This document shows positions 18,935 to 28,292 of a stretch of DNA of 64,000 nucleotides, one piece after another. This DNA is from Nitrospirota bacterium (GTDB lineage: Bacteria > Nitrospirota > Nitrospiria > SBBL01 > JAADHI01). A program made the translations under genes and the position numbers. The notes below the pieces were generated by a model. It did no database searches. It had not been told where the DNA came from and saw nothing but the letters and a program-made list of their open reading frames with translations. The stretch's first letter is position 1. Each line of letters begins with the position of its first letter. Location of the stretch: NCBI GenBank assembly GCA_029261135.1, contig JAJDBX010000020.1, forward strand, positions 1 to 64,000, given 5' to 3'.

Positions 18935-19795
18935 AAGATCGTCTTCACTTGTCAGTGATTTGAAATGAAACCCGTAGGTGCCAGTAAGGTTTCCTCCTAC
19001 CTTCAAGTCCACTACATTTCCAACTGGATTATTTACAATGGCTTCGGGGCTAGAGGCCTGCAGTAGTCTTTTCAATCGGCTTCCCTCGATCGCGGTTGAC
19101 CCGATTTGGCCATTCGCCTCGAGTAAGAGCTCGAAATCTGCCGTTATCTCCGCCATAGCGAAGTAAAACTTCAGGATATTGCCCTGACCCGGGTCTACCG
19201 TATATGTGGCACTATGTGTAAACGTTTCCACTAGCGACAGGGTTTGAGTGTTCGTGCTCTGCAGATTAAATGATGCTTCAGCCCATACATCTGCGGAGAT
19301 TTCGATTGTAGAACCGGGAAGGGGCATGGCCGTTCCACCGACAGTAAGGTTTGCCCCTACCTTGAGACCTACTGTGGTAGAAAGAGTCCATGAAGTAGAT
19401 GTGGCTCGTTCTTCGGAAGATTCTACGTTATAGTTTAGAATACCGTTGCCACGCCTATTGTCGAGAATCATTTGCCCAACCAGCCGTTGACCATTGTTGG
19501 TTCGATCAGTCACCTCACCAAAGGTCAAGCTCTTGCATTTGAACCTCAAACTCATAGTATTTGGAAAAACAAAACCGAGGCTTGCAGCTCGTGTAAAGTT
19601 TCCATTGTTACCGCCTTCGCTTATATCCGTCGTGAAAAAATCGTCGACACCCCCTTCTACAAATTGATAGAACTCGATTGCGCCAGAATCTGCCGTGTCA
19701 AAAACACAAAACGCGGCGCCCTCATTTTGCCAATCAGTTGGTGTTCCCGGTGCAGTCACCGGGTTCACGCTGGTGGCTTTGATCATTACATGCAA
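18935..19795 (-). pseudogene. aerolysin/ETX-MTX2-like beta-pore-forming protein, fossil
   Basis: A beta-rich frame alternating Ser/Thr-rich strands resembles the membrane-inserting domain of the aerolysin / epsilon-toxin-MTX2 superfamily. Family assignment is by pattern only and uncertain. Its 3' end adjoins the IS6 remnant, and the copy looks broken, most likely by the insertion and deletion history of that element. It lies with eptA between two IS6 remnants, which suggests it arrived as cargo. Probably not old, since the remaining frame is still open. Confidence 0.35.
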
Positions 19796-20364
19796 TCACC
19801 CACTATTGCAATTGAATCGATACACAGGTGTTGTGCCCGCAAGCGGAGTCTCTCCCTCTTTATACGGAACGACAAAACAAGAAATTGCAGTGTGTTGGCC
19901 AGCTCCTTCGCATTCTGTTTTACTCACTGAAAACAGGTGGGATCTGTTCTTTCGGTAGCATCGCCATAGGGGAATCAACATGTTTCTTTACCTCACTATT
20001 TTAAATGTTAGATGGATGGGATTTTAACGACAGCACGTATTTTGATGGATTCTTTATGGCATACCCTTTTGATTAAACCAAAGGTTTTATTTTTTAATCA
20101 CTTAGTAAAGAGGAAAATCCCTGTCAAAAGGGATCCCTTTTGGTGGCATATATTTTCAAAAAGAGTACTGGTTAAAAAACTTGATTTTTAGGATTTTTCT
20201 TCTTTGATTGCCAAGAATCTATCCACGCCATTGACATTACGCTCCTCGTCTATTATTTTTGATCCCCTGATTTTATAATTCCGTCCTGCTGGACAGGTTT
20301 TTAACTGTGTTCGATACTGTTCGTATTCTGTATAAGATGATTTTTTTCAAAAAAATCAAAAGAG
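19796..20364. other. non-coding, AT-rich leader region before eptA
   Basis: No convincing gene is seen in this 569-base stretch. It contains an exact 18-bp palindrome at 20125-20142 (CAAAAGGGATCCCTTTTG), a TATAAT at 20274-20279 without a well-placed -35, and a hairpin GATTTTTTT-C-AAAAAAATC at 20339-20357 directly before the eptA ribosome binding site. Confidence 0.5.
20125..20142. repeat. exact 18-bp palindrome
   Basis: CAAAAGGGATCCCTTTTG is a perfect inverted repeat in the long leader upstream of eptA. It could be an operator or part of a hairpin; no T-run follows on either strand close enough for a standard terminator. Confidence 0.5.
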
Positions 20365-21942
20365 ATGACAAGTACTAAACTCATCGTTCTCATCAGCACT
20401 TTTTTAGTGGCTTTTGGAAATAGAGCATTTTTTTCCAATGTTACAGATATCTACCTCGTTAATCTGAAAAACATTGCATCTTTGGGTTCGTTAGCCATTC
20501 TTTCTGGGTGTGCAATCCTTTTACTACTGTCATTGCTCTGCTACAGACATTCGATAAAGCCTGTCCTAATAACCATGCTATTCATCTCGTCCTTCGCCGG
20601 TTATTTCATGGACAGTTACAACGTGATCATCGACGATACGATGATCCAAAATATCGTCAGTACAGATATCGCAGAATTTATGGATTTAACTTCGTTAAAA
20701 TTGGTTCTATACGTCACGCTGTTGGGCGTCATTCCATCAATATGGGTTTATAAAGTAAAACTTGTTTATGCAGATACAAGAACAGAATTTTTATCAAGAC
20801 TGAAACTATTTTCACTGTCTTTGGCGCTGTCTGTTTCAATGGTTCTCATTTTCGGAAGTTTTTATGCCTCTTTTTTTAGAGAACATAAGACATTAAGATA
20901 TTATGCAAATCCCTCGTCTTACATTTACGCGACTGTGAAGTATATTAATCGGTCAATTCAAAGAGAAACAATTCCCTTTTTACCCATTGGACTCGATGCT
21001 AAAATTCCCGCGACAGACAGTGATCGCGAATTGATTATATTTGTCGTTGGAGAAACAGCGAGAGCCGATCGGTTTTCCCTGAATGGATATGAAAGAGAGA
21101 CGAATCCCTTATTAAAAAAAGAAACGTTGACGAGCTTCTCCAATTTTTGGGCTTGTGGGACCTCGACGGCGATTTCCGTCCCTTGTATGTTCTCTATCTA
21201 TAAACAAACAGAATACAGTGAGACAAAAGCACGAACAACCGATAATATACTCGATATTTTAAAACGTGCTGGCGTCAATGTAAGTTGGTTAGATAACAAT
21301 TCGGATTCAAAAGGCGTAGCCTTAAGAGTTAACTTCGACGATTATAAAACACCTACAAAGAACCCAGTCTGTGATTTAGAATGCCGGGATATCGGAATGT
21401 TGTTTAATCTTCAGAAGTACATTAATGAGCATCGAGAAGGCGATCTTTTCATCGTGTTGCATCAAATGGGTAATCACGGTCCAGCCTACTATAAGAGATA
21501 CCCACCCTCTTTTGAAAAATTTAAGCCTGCATGTCTAACTAACCAATTGGAAAATTGCAGTAAAGAAGAGATCAATAATGCCTACGACAATGCAATTTTG
21601 TATACAGATTATTTTTTATCCAAAGTAATTCAAGTGTTAAAAGCCAACAATCCTCAATTTGAGACCGCTCTGTTTTATGTAAGTGACCACGGAGAATCGT
21701 TAGGCGAACATGGGGTCTATCTTCACGGTTTGCCTCACTTTATCGCCCCGGACGAGCAGTTGTGGGTACCCGCAATTATGTGGTTTGGAAAAAATTTCAA
21801 TGAACCCAATATAAAATCACTGTCCGGCAAACGAGACAAACAATATTCCCACGACCATATTTTTCATACGATACTCGGTTTTATGGAAATAGAAACGGCT
21901 CTCTACGACAAGGAAATGGATATTATTCAGGCGGCGCATTGA
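20365..21942 (+). CDS. eptA: lipid A phosphoethanolamine transferase (EptA/MCR family)
   Basis: Transfers phosphoethanolamine from phosphatidylethanolamine to lipid A at the periplasmic face of the inner membrane, lowering negative charge and polymyxin binding. Residues 1-175 hold five membrane segments. The sulfatase-fold domain has 'FVVGETARADRFSLNGY' (metal Glu230) and the nucleophile Thr268 in 'CGTSTAISVPCMFS'. 'LHQMGNHGPAYYKRYP' and the metal site 'VSDHGESLGEHGVYLHG' follow. The 525-residue length and all catalytic residues look intact. Codon use is more AT-rich than the flanking core genes, and IS6 remnants lie on both sides, so lateral acquisition is likely. Confidence 0.93.
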   Translation: MTSTKLIVLISTFLVAFGNRAFFSNVTDIYLVNLKNIASLGSLAILSGCAILLLLSLLCYRHSIKPVLITMLFISSFAGYFMDSYNVIIDDTMIQNIVSTDIAEFMDLTSLKLVLYVTLLGVIPSIWVYKVKLVYADTRTEFLSRLKLFSLSLALSVSMVLIFGSFYASFFREHKTLRYYANPSSYIYATVKYINRSIQRETIPFLPIGLDAKIPATDSDRELIIFVVGETARADRFSLNGYERETNPLLKKETLTSFSNFWACGTSTAISVPCMFSIYKQTEYSETKARTTDNILDILKRAGVNVSWLDNNSDSKGVALRVNFDDYKTPTKNPVCDLECRDIGMLFNLQKYINEHREGDLFIVLHQMGNHGPAYYKRYPPSFEKFKPACLTNQLENCSKEEINNAYDNAILYTDYFLSKVIQVLKANNPQFETALFYVSDHGESLGEHGVYLHGLPHFIAPDEQLWVPAIMWFGKNFNEPNIKSLSGKRDKQYSHDHIFHTILGFMEIETALYDKEMDIIQAAH

Positions 21943-21961
21943 AGGGCTAGGCACAAAAATA

Positions 21962-22277
21962 GGTTCTGTCCCAAATTTGCGTGTGATGGGAATTGAGGGA
22001 TAGATTGCTCTCTCTGAGCAAAGTCATTCATGAGGGAGCGAAAAAATGGCGATGAGTCGCCACGGCGTCCCCGAAAGGATCACGATCGATGGCAGCGACG
22101 CCAATGCCTCAGCCATCAAGAGCTATAACGAAGATTACAGCACCTCAATTGAAATCCGTCAGATTAAATATCTCAATAACATTGCCGAACAGTTCTACGC
22201 CTTAGCCTCCTAATCACCTTCACAATGGGGCATAACTCGCCATAAAATCCCCTCTGAACAATATTTGCGACAGAACC
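21962..22277 (+). mobile_element. IS6-family remnant, MITE-like, copy 2
   Basis: A 316-bp element with both ends: GGTTCTGTCCCAAATTTGC at the left and its inverted counterpart AATATTTGCGACAGAACC at the right. After the first ~95 bases and the transposase start codon it jumps to C-terminal transposase sequence: 'RHGVPERITIDGSDANASAI' (around the second catalytic Asp), 'YNEDYSTSIEIRQIKYLNNI'. It is thus an internally deleted derivative, which a full-length relative could move in trans. It has the same orientation as the copy at 18648. No matching 8-bp target duplication is seen across the pair. Confidence 0.85.
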
Positions 22278-22278
22278 T

Positions 22279-22428
22279 TTTGATGGCCTTTATATCGCCA
22301 ATGCGGCTTACGATTTCAAACGAGGGACAGATGCGGTCACATCCGGGGCCGCTGACCTTGTTTCATTCGCACAACCTTTTCTTGCGAACCCGGATTACCG
22401 GAACCCTTCGCAAGCGGCGCACCATTAA
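22279..22428 (+). pseudogene. C-terminal fragment of an Old Yellow Enzyme-family oxidoreductase
   Basis: Directly after the right end of the IS6 remnant an open frame reads 'FDGLYIANAAYDFKRGTDAV', 'TSGAADLVSFAQPFLANPDY' and ends in TAA at 22426-22428. This is the conserved C-terminus of NADH:flavin oxidoreductases of the OYE family (usual form: NGGYD..A...L..G.ADLVAFG..FIANPDL). The rest of the gene is absent, evidently removed with the insertion or a subsequent deletion. Confidence 0.75.
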
Positions 22429-22491
22429 ATACACCCGACCCCAATACATCCTAGAATCAGATGCATTGGAAGTATCTACTTGCCTTCAGAC

Positions 22492-22520
22492 TTGACAAGC
22501 GCACTAAAATTTAAGATTAT
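22492..22520 (+). promoter_or_regulatory. sigma70-type promoter for rpmH-rnpA
   Basis: TTGACA at 22492-22497 (perfect -35) is followed by 17 bases and GATTAT at 22515-22520 (4 of 6 to TATAAT). It lies 30 bases before the rpmH start codon and just beyond the OYE fragment, so it would drive the rpmH to rsmG block. Confidence 0.6.
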
Positions 22521-22549
22521 GTAGGGTCTATTTTAACGAAGGAGTTCTT

Positions 22550-22687
22550 ATGTCATTTACATTTCGTCAGCCAAGCAATTTAAAAAGAAAACGCACACAC
22601 GGGTTTAGAAAAAGAATGAGTAGCGCCAATGGCCGTAGAGTGCTTAACAGAAGAAGAGCCAAGGGCCGTAAACGTCTTAGCGTCTAA
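22550..22687 (+). CDS. rpmH: 50S ribosomal protein L34
   Basis: A 45-residue, extremely basic protein with the L34 signature: '[20 protein letters not shown]' then a [20 protein letters not shown] core. GGAG lies 7 bases before the ATG. It heads the conserved rpmH-rnpA-yidD-yidC-mnmE block. Its last 59 bases overlap the rnpA frame. Confidence 0.97.
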   Translation: MSFTFRQPSNLKRKRTHGFRKRMSSANGRRVLNRRRAKGRKRLSV

Positions 22688-23024
22688 GACACGACTCCAC
22701 CGCCTTGTTCAAAGAGCAGAAGTTTCTGAAGTAAAACGACATGGCAAGCGGATTGTTACCGATGCCTTTGTTTTACTTTACTTATACAATGATTCTGACG
22801 ATCCTTATTATGCCATTCATATTCGGAAGAAGTTTGGTTCTTCGGTAGAGCGAAACCGCGCGAAACGTGTTTTTCGTGCGTCGCTTCAACAACTTAAAGA
22901 AAAAATTCAGGGAGTCAATCTAATTATTATTCCCAGAAGAGGGGGGAAAGGACTCAGGACGCCTCAAATGTTGAGACATCTCGAAAAAGTCCTTACTGAG
23001 GTATCTATCCCCAAAAAAAAATGA
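22629..23024 (+). CDS. rnpA: ribonuclease P protein component
   Basis: Protein subunit of RNase P, which matures tRNA 5' ends together with the M1 RNA. The family core is visible: '[14 protein letters not shown]' and the RNR-type signature '[21 protein letters not shown]', then 'NLIIIPRRG'. The only ATG before the conserved region is at 22629, inside rpmH in another frame. I see no ATG, GTG or TTG between it and the conserved region, so an rpmH/rnpA overlap of 59 bases seems real. The stop overlaps yidD by ATGA. Confidence 0.93.
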   Translation: MAVECLTEEEPRAVNVLASKTRLHRLVQRAEVSEVKRHGKRIVTDAFVLLYLYNDSDDPYYAIHIRKKFGSSVERNRAKRVFRASLQQLKEKIQGVNLIIIPRRGGKGLRTPQMLRHLEKVLTEVSIPKKK

Positions 23025-23236
23025 TGACTTTTATTTTCATAGGTTTTGTTCGACTTTATCAACGATGCGTCTCTCCCTTTCTTCCTCCGATGTGTCGTTT
23101 TTATCCAAGCTGTTCATCCTATGCGATTCAGGCGGTTCATCGTCATGGTTTGATCACGGGCATCTTTGCGACATTTAAACGCCTGATGCGCTGTCACCCT
23201 TTCTGTACGGGTGGATACGATCCTGTCAAACAATAA
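23021..23236 (+). CDS. yidD: membrane protein insertion efficiency factor
   Basis: Small (71-residue) conserved protein that assists YidC-dependent membrane insertion. The family pattern is clear: 'LYQRCVSPFLPPMCRFYPSC' with three conserved Cys, 'SSYAIQAVHRHG', and 'RLMRCHPFCTGGYDPV'. It overlaps rnpA by four bases and is followed 31 bases later by yidC. Confidence 0.95.
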   Translation: MMTFIFIGFVRLYQRCVSPFLPPMCRFYPSCSSYAIQAVHRHGLITGIFATFKRLMRCHPFCTGGYDPVKQ

Positions 23237-23267
23237 CCTTATCCCTCACTAAGGAACACCGTTTTTT

Positions 23268-24926
23268 ATGGAAAAACGACTTGCGATTTTTATTGTCTTC
23301 TCCCTGATCATCATTTTTTTGTATCCCTTTTTTATTAGTTGGATGTCAGGAACACCGGTAAATGCCCCTCTTACGCCACAACAAAACATGGCTCAAAAAG
23401 GACCTGAACCTCAGCATGAGAGTATTCACGATCAAAAAACAGCGGCTTCTCTAGAAAACCAAGTAGAGACGGAAACCACTTTGGATACGCCCATCTCACC
23501 GGCACAGACAGATGCCCCTGAAGTGCTCAAGGTTATCGAAAGTGATTTATACCGAATAACAATTTCAAATATCGGTGGGACCATTAGAAAATGGGAGCTC
23601 AAAAAATATATAGAAACAAACGAAGAAAATGGTCTAGAAGAAGCGATACAGCTCGTCCCTCCAGACACCAAGAGCTTTCCCTTGGCACTCTCACTTCCCG
23701 GTGAAACCATCGGGAGTTATCAATTTGACGAATCACCGCTTCAATTAAGCAGCGCTTCCCCTAAGGGAGTCGTTAAAATGCGTTACACCAATGCCAATGG
23801 GCAAACAATCACCAAAGAACTTCGTTTTTCAAATGAAACCTACTTGGTAGACCTTGAAATCGCAACCGAGGGATATAATCAACCCTACGATCTTTCCCTG
23901 GGAACCAACTTTGGTATTTTTGATTGGGGCGTGGAAACAGGACGAAATGCGGGAGGCGTGAGCTTAACGGACAATGAGGTGATCAAGAATATTCCGAAAA
24001 AAATGGAACAAAACATTGTGACCTATTCTGGCACAACAAGGTGGTTTGGCTTAGAGGATAAATATTATCTCGCTACCCTGATTCCAAGAGACGAAACTCT
24101 TCTTGGGCCCGTTGTTTTTCAAAAAGCCGGAGATCTTGAAATATCATCTAAAATTCGACTGGAACCGGGCAATGGGATCGATGTCCACAACTTCTCACTC
24201 TACGTCGGGCCCAAAGAGTACGACCGCTTAAACGCACTCAACGTTAACTTAGATGAAAGCATTGATTTTGGTTGGTTTATTTTTGGGAGCTTACTCCCCG
24301 TGCGCATGATTGCAAAACCGATTTTTTATCTGCTGCGCTTCTTTTATCAATTTACAAACAATTATGGGATTTCCATAATCATGATTACAGTTTTGATAAA
24401 AGTGCTCTTTTTTCCCATTACCCAGAAGAGTATGAAGTCAATGAAATCAATGGGTTCGATCCAACCCAAGATTACGGCACTACGAAAACAATATTCAAAA
24501 GACAAAGAAAAAATGAATGCGGAATTGATCAAACTTTACAAAACAGAAAAGGTTAACCCCCTTGGAGGCTGCCTCCCGATGTTACTACAAATTCCTGTTT
24601 TTATTTCGCTTTATAATATTCTGTACACAACGATCGAATTAAGACATGCCCCTTTTTTCCTATGGGTTACAGACCTTTCTGCAAAAGATCCCTACTATGT
24701 CCTGCCCATTATTATGGGAGGTACCATGTTTTTGCAACAATACACGGCACCGAAAACAATGGATCCAACGCAAACAAAAATAATGATGTATCTCCCCTTT
24801 GTTTACACCTTTTTCTTCCTCAACTTTCCTTCCGGACTCGTCCTCTACTGGCTTGTGAATAATTCATTGACCATCATCCAGCAACAGGTGATCAAGAAGG
24901 ATGACAAACAGACGAACCCCGCTTAA
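23268..24926 (+). CDS. yidC: membrane protein insertase YidC
   Basis: Inserts and folds inner-membrane proteins, alone or with SecYEG. The 552-residue protein has the Gram-negative form. One N-terminal helix ('LAIFIVFSLIIIFLYPFFI') is followed by a large periplasmic beta-supersandwich (about 70-330). The conserved core has five helices, including 'NYGISIIMITVLIKVLFFPI', the Met-rich hairpin 'QKSMKSMKSMGSIQPKI', and 'NPLGGCLPMLLQIPVFISLY'. The long periplasmic domain again supports an outer-membrane organism. Confidence 0.96.
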   Translation: MEKRLAIFIVFSLIIIFLYPFFISWMSGTPVNAPLTPQQNMAQKGPEPQHESIHDQKTAASLENQVETETTLDTPISPAQTDAPEVLKVIESDLYRITISNIGGTIRKWELKKYIETNEENGLEEAIQLVPPDTKSFPLALSLPGETIGSYQFDESPLQLSSASPKGVVKMRYTNANGQTITKELRFSNETYLVDLEIATEGYNQPYDLSLGTNFGIFDWGVETGRNAGGVSLTDNEVIKNIPKKMEQNIVTYSGTTRWFGLEDKYYLATLIPRDETLLGPVVFQKAGDLEISSKIRLEPGNGIDVHNFSLYVGPKEYDRLNALNVNLDESIDFGWFIFGSLLPVRMIAKPIFYLLRFFYQFTNNYGISIIMITVLIKVLFFPITQKSMKSMKSMGSIQPKITALRKQYSKDKEKMNAELIKLYKTEKVNPLGGCLPMLLQIPVFISLYNILYTTIELRHAPFFLWVTDLSAKDPYYVLPIIMGGTMFLQQYTAPKTMDPTQTKIMMYLPFVYTFFFLNFPSGLVLYWLVNNSLTIIQQQVIKKDDKQTNPA

Positions 24927-24953
24927 ACTCAGTTAGGTTGGGAAAAAGATCCA

Positions 24954-26339
24954 ATGAAACAATCACTTGGAGAAAACGATACCATCTGCGCCATTGCAAC
25001 CGCTCAGGGTGAAGCCGGGATTGGTATTGTCCGCGTTAGCGGAAAAAATGCACGGGCCCTTGTTGCCCCTCTGTATCGGGGGAACACCCCTTGGGCCAGC
25101 CATAAAAGTCACTCCGCCTATTTTGGAGAAATTATTGATCCTGTTGATGACCTCATTATAGATGAAGCCCTCTTTTTGCCCATGCTTGCCCCAAAATCAT
25201 ACACGGGCGAAGATGTCATTGAGATTCAGGCTCATGGCAATCCGCTTCTACTCGAAAAGATTATCTCAAGCCTTTTGGCCCAAGGCACACGTCTCGCTAC
25301 CCCGGGGGAGTTTACACGCCGGGCTTTTCTAAATGGGCGAATCGATTTGGCCCAAGCCGAGGCCATCATGGAGATCATCTCGGCAAAAAGCGCGATACAT
25401 CACCAATGGGCCTTAAATCAACTAAAAGGCCTACTTTCTCAAAAAATCAGCTCTTTAAAAGAACGTCTGATCTCTATTATCGCCCAAATTGAAGCTTCAA
25501 TTGATTTTTCAGAAGAAGAGCTCCCACTCAGTTCAAATCAAGAAATCCTTGAACAACTCAATGCTGTATTGCAATCCGTTCAAACGATGCTGACAGACTA
25601 CAGCAGGGGAAGACAAATCAGAGAAGGCTTTACAGTTGTCATTGCCGGACGACCCAATGTGGGTAAATCGAGCTTAATGAACTACTTTCTTCAAGAAGAT
25701 CGCGCCATTGTCACATCTGTCGCCGGAACAACGCGGGATCTCTTACAGGAGCCCATCAATTTAGAGGGCATCTCCATTAAACTCGTTGATACAGCGGGCT
25801 ATCGCCATGTCGATCATCCCATTGAAAAAGAGGGGATACTTCGTGCGGAAGCGGCGCGGGAAAAAGCAGACTTAATCCTTTTTATGATAGACACAAGCCA
25901 AGCCCTGACTGAAGAAGACATCCGTTTGGCAAAAGAACTGAGTGCTTCTCCAACCATCGTAGTTTTAAACAAAATTGATCTTCCTGCGCGAACCGGGAAA
26001 GAAGCCATACTAAAAATCCATACATTCGAACAGCTTCTTCCTATTTCGATTAAAAACGAAGTAGGATTGGCCCCACTCCAAGTAGGAATTAAAAAGGCTC
26101 TATTAAGAGGCCCCGAGAGGGAACAGCCGCTCATTGCATTGCTTCGACATAGAAATGCATTAATTGATACTAAAAATGCACTGAACTCGGCGGTCGACTC
26201 CATTAAAAAAAATCTTTCCTGGGAATTTCCAGCCATTGATTTGAGGGACGCAATTGATGCACTTGGGAAAATCACAGGCGAAACAACATTGGATCATATA
26301 CTCGATGAAATATTCGACCAATTTTGTATTGGAAAATAA
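24954..26339 (+). CDS. mnmE: tRNA modification GTPase MnmE
   Basis: With MnmG forms the 5-carboxymethylaminomethyl group on U34 of certain tRNAs. An N-terminal folate-binding domain ('DTICAIATAQGEAGIGIVRV') and helical domain surround a Ras-like G domain. G1 is 'GRPNVGKSSLMN', G2/G3 'TSVAGTTRDLL' and 'DTAGYRH', G4 'NKID'. The C-terminal 'FCIGK' carries the conserved Cys. Length 461 is standard. mnmG follows after a parS-containing gap. Confidence 0.96.
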   Translation: MKQSLGENDTICAIATAQGEAGIGIVRVSGKNARALVAPLYRGNTPWASHKSHSAYFGEIIDPVDDLIIDEALFLPMLAPKSYTGEDVIEIQAHGNPLLLEKIISSLLAQGTRLATPGEFTRRAFLNGRIDLAQAEAIMEIISAKSAIHHQWALNQLKGLLSQKISSLKERLISIIAQIEASIDFSEEELPLSSNQEILEQLNAVLQSVQTMLTDYSRGRQIREGFTVVIAGRPNVGKSSLMNYFLQEDRAIVTSVAGTTRDLLQEPINLEGISIKLVDTAGYRHVDHPIEKEGILRAEAAREKADLILFMIDTSQALTEEDIRLAKELSASPTIVVLNKIDLPARTGKEAILKIHTFEQLLPISIKNEVGLAPLQVGIKKALLRGPEREQPLIALLRHRNALIDTKNALNSAVDSIKKNLSWEFPAIDLRDAIDALGKITGETTLDHILDEIFDQFCIGK

Positions 26340-26350
26340 CACCGACAGAC

Positions 26351-26374
26351 TACATGTTCCACGTGGAACATGTA
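26351..26374. promoter_or_regulatory. parS: parS centromere site (ParB-binding)
   Basis: The 16-bp core TGTTCCACGTGGAACA at 26355-26370 is identical to the consensus bacterial parS, and it sits in a larger exact palindrome of 24 bp. It is the only intergenic feature between mnmE and mnmG. ParB nucleates here to segregate the origin region. No parA or parB gene is found after rsmG, where they often lie. Confidence 0.93.
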
Positions 26375-26402
26375 AGGTCTCCATTCAAGGACTAAGGAGT
26401 TT

Positions 26403-28280
26403 ATGAGAACACCTGAGTACAAGGTCATCGTCGTTGGGGCAGGTCATGCGGGCTGCGAAGCTGCTCTTGCCGCCGCTCGAATGGGAGCAAGAACCCTTCT
26501 TTTGACTTTAAGTAAAGAAAATATCGGTCAACTGTCTTGCAACCCTGCCATTGGAGGCATCGCAAAAGGGCACCTCGTTCGAGAAATTGATGCACTTGGC
26601 GGAGAGATGGCCCATGTGATTGATCGGGCAGGCATTCAATTTAGAATGCTCAACAAAAGAAAAGGGCCTGCTGTTCGCGCGCTTCGTGCCCAAGCCGACC
26701 GGGAGATTTATAAAAAGGTCATGACGGAAACGCTCCTCTCAACAGACAATCTGACCGTTAAAGAAGGCATGGTCGATGGATTTATCGTCGAAAACACTCA
26801 AGCCAAAGGGGTCATCCTTTCAGACAAAACCAAGATAACTTCCTCTGCAGTGGTCTTAACCACGGGAACTTTTCTGCAAGGACTTATTCATATCGGTCTC
26901 GAACAATTCCCTGCAGGCAGAATGGGGGAAGCCCGAGCGGAAGAAGCCTCAAACGCCTTATTAAGTCACGGATTTAAGCTCGGACGGCTCAAAACAGGGA
27001 CGCCACCGAGAATTGACGGAAACAGCATTAACTATAAGCATCTCGAAATACAAGAAGGGGATAGGCCGCCTATCCCCTTCTCGTATGCGACAGAGAAACT
27101 GCAGATCAATCAGATCCCTTGTTATCTCACCTATACGAATGAGAAGACCCACGAAGTGATCAAGGCCCATCTCAATGAATCTCCCCTTTATTCTGGCGTG
27201 ATCAAAGGGACAGGCCCACGTTACTGCCCTTCCATTGAAGACAAAGTGGTCAAGTTTTCATCCCACCCTCGCCATCAAGTTTTTTTAGAGCCGGAAGGAC
27301 GTAACACGACAGTGGTCTATCCTAATGGGATTTCGACCTCTATGCCCGAAAAAATACAGCTTGAGTTTATCCAAACCATTCCGGGTCTTGAGCAGGTAAA
27401 AATTTTAAAACCCGGATATGCCATTGAGTATGACTACATCCCCCCGACACAACTCCACGCCACCCTCGAAACAAAACGGATTTCGGGGCTTTATCATGCT
27501 GGACAGATCAACGGCACCTCGGGTTATGAAGAAGCCGCAGCTCAGGGTTTAATGGCAGGAATCAATGCCGTGTGCAAAATTAGGGAGCAAGCCCCTTTTA
27601 TTTTAGGGCGATCAGAAGCTTATATCGGCGTTTTGATTGATGACCTCATTACCCTTGGCACTGAAGAACCCTACCGGATGTTTACCTCACGAGCAGAATA
27701 TCGCCTTCTCCTGCGTCACGGCAGCGCAGATTTACGTCTCATGGAAAAAGGTCATCAACTTGGGCTCTTGCCAGAGCCGCTTTATTCAAAGCTCATGAAA
27801 AAGAAAGCGGTCATACAAGATGGACAGCAATGGTTTGAAAAGACACGCTTAGGGAAATTACCAAAGGCCGAAGATCAATTTAAAAATAAAGGGATTGTAG
27901 GCAATTTAGCGGGAACAACCCTTAAACAATTAATGAAACGTCCCGAAATCAACTTCACCTGGTTTCAACCCTGGTTTCCACATCATATCGAGAACGATAT
28001 GTCTATCGTTGAGGAAATCGAATTCCAGATCAAATATGAAGGCTATATCCAACGTGAGCACGCGCATGTCACGCGCTTCAAAGAGATCGAATCGAAAAAA
28101 ATCCCCGAACACTTTGAATACAACAAAATACCTGGCCTCTCAAAAGAAGTCCTCGAAAAACTCACAAACATACGCCCTCATTCCTTAGGGCAGGCTGCCA
28201 GAATTTCTGGGATCACCCCCGCAGCTATTTCTATTTTAATGATTGCTCTTGAAAAAAACCGCCGCAAAAAAACCGCATAG
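26403..28280 (+). CDS. mnmG: tRNA uridine-5-carboxymethylaminomethyl modification enzyme MnmG
   Basis: FAD-dependent partner of MnmE in wobble-uridine modification. The 625 residues begin with '[20 protein letters not shown]' (FAD), then '[20 protein letters not shown]'. The family signatures '[12 protein letters not shown]' and '[20 protein letters not shown]' follow, ending in the helical tRNA/MnmE-binding domain. GGAG lies upstream of the ATG. Confidence 0.97.
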   Translation: MRTPEYKVIVVGAGHAGCEAALAAARMGARTLLLTLSKENIGQLSCNPAIGGIAKGHLVREIDALGGEMAHVIDRAGIQFRMLNKRKGPAVRALRAQADREIYKKVMTETLLSTDNLTVKEGMVDGFIVENTQAKGVILSDKTKITSSAVVLTTGTFLQGLIHIGLEQFPAGRMGEARAEEASNALLSHGFKLGRLKTGTPPRIDGNSINYKHLEIQEGDRPPIPFSYATEKLQINQIPCYLTYTNEKTHEVIKAHLNESPLYSGVIKGTGPRYCPSIEDKVVKFSSHPRHQVFLEPEGRNTTVVYPNGISTSMPEKIQLEFIQTIPGLEQVKILKPGYAIEYDYIPPTQLHATLETKRISGLYHAGQINGTSGYEEAAAQGLMAGINAVCKIREQAPFILGRSEAYIGVLIDDLITLGTEEPYRMFTSRAEYRLLLRHGSADLRLMEKGHQLGLLPEPLYSKLMKKKAVIQDGQQWFEKTRLGKLPKAEDQFKNKGIVGNLAGTTLKQLMKRPEINFTWFQPWFPHHIENDMSIVEEIEFQIKYEGYIQREHAHVTRFKEIESKKIPEHFEYNKIPGLSKEVLEKLTNIRPHSLGQAARISGITPAAISILMIALEKNRRKKTA

Positions 28281-28292
28281 CGACTAGTCGTT

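Noticed and set aside
20231-20279. TTGACA at 20231-20236 and TATAAT at 20274-20279 as an eptA promoter
   Set aside because: The spacing is 37 bases, far from the 16-18 needed, so they cannot form one sigma70 promoter.
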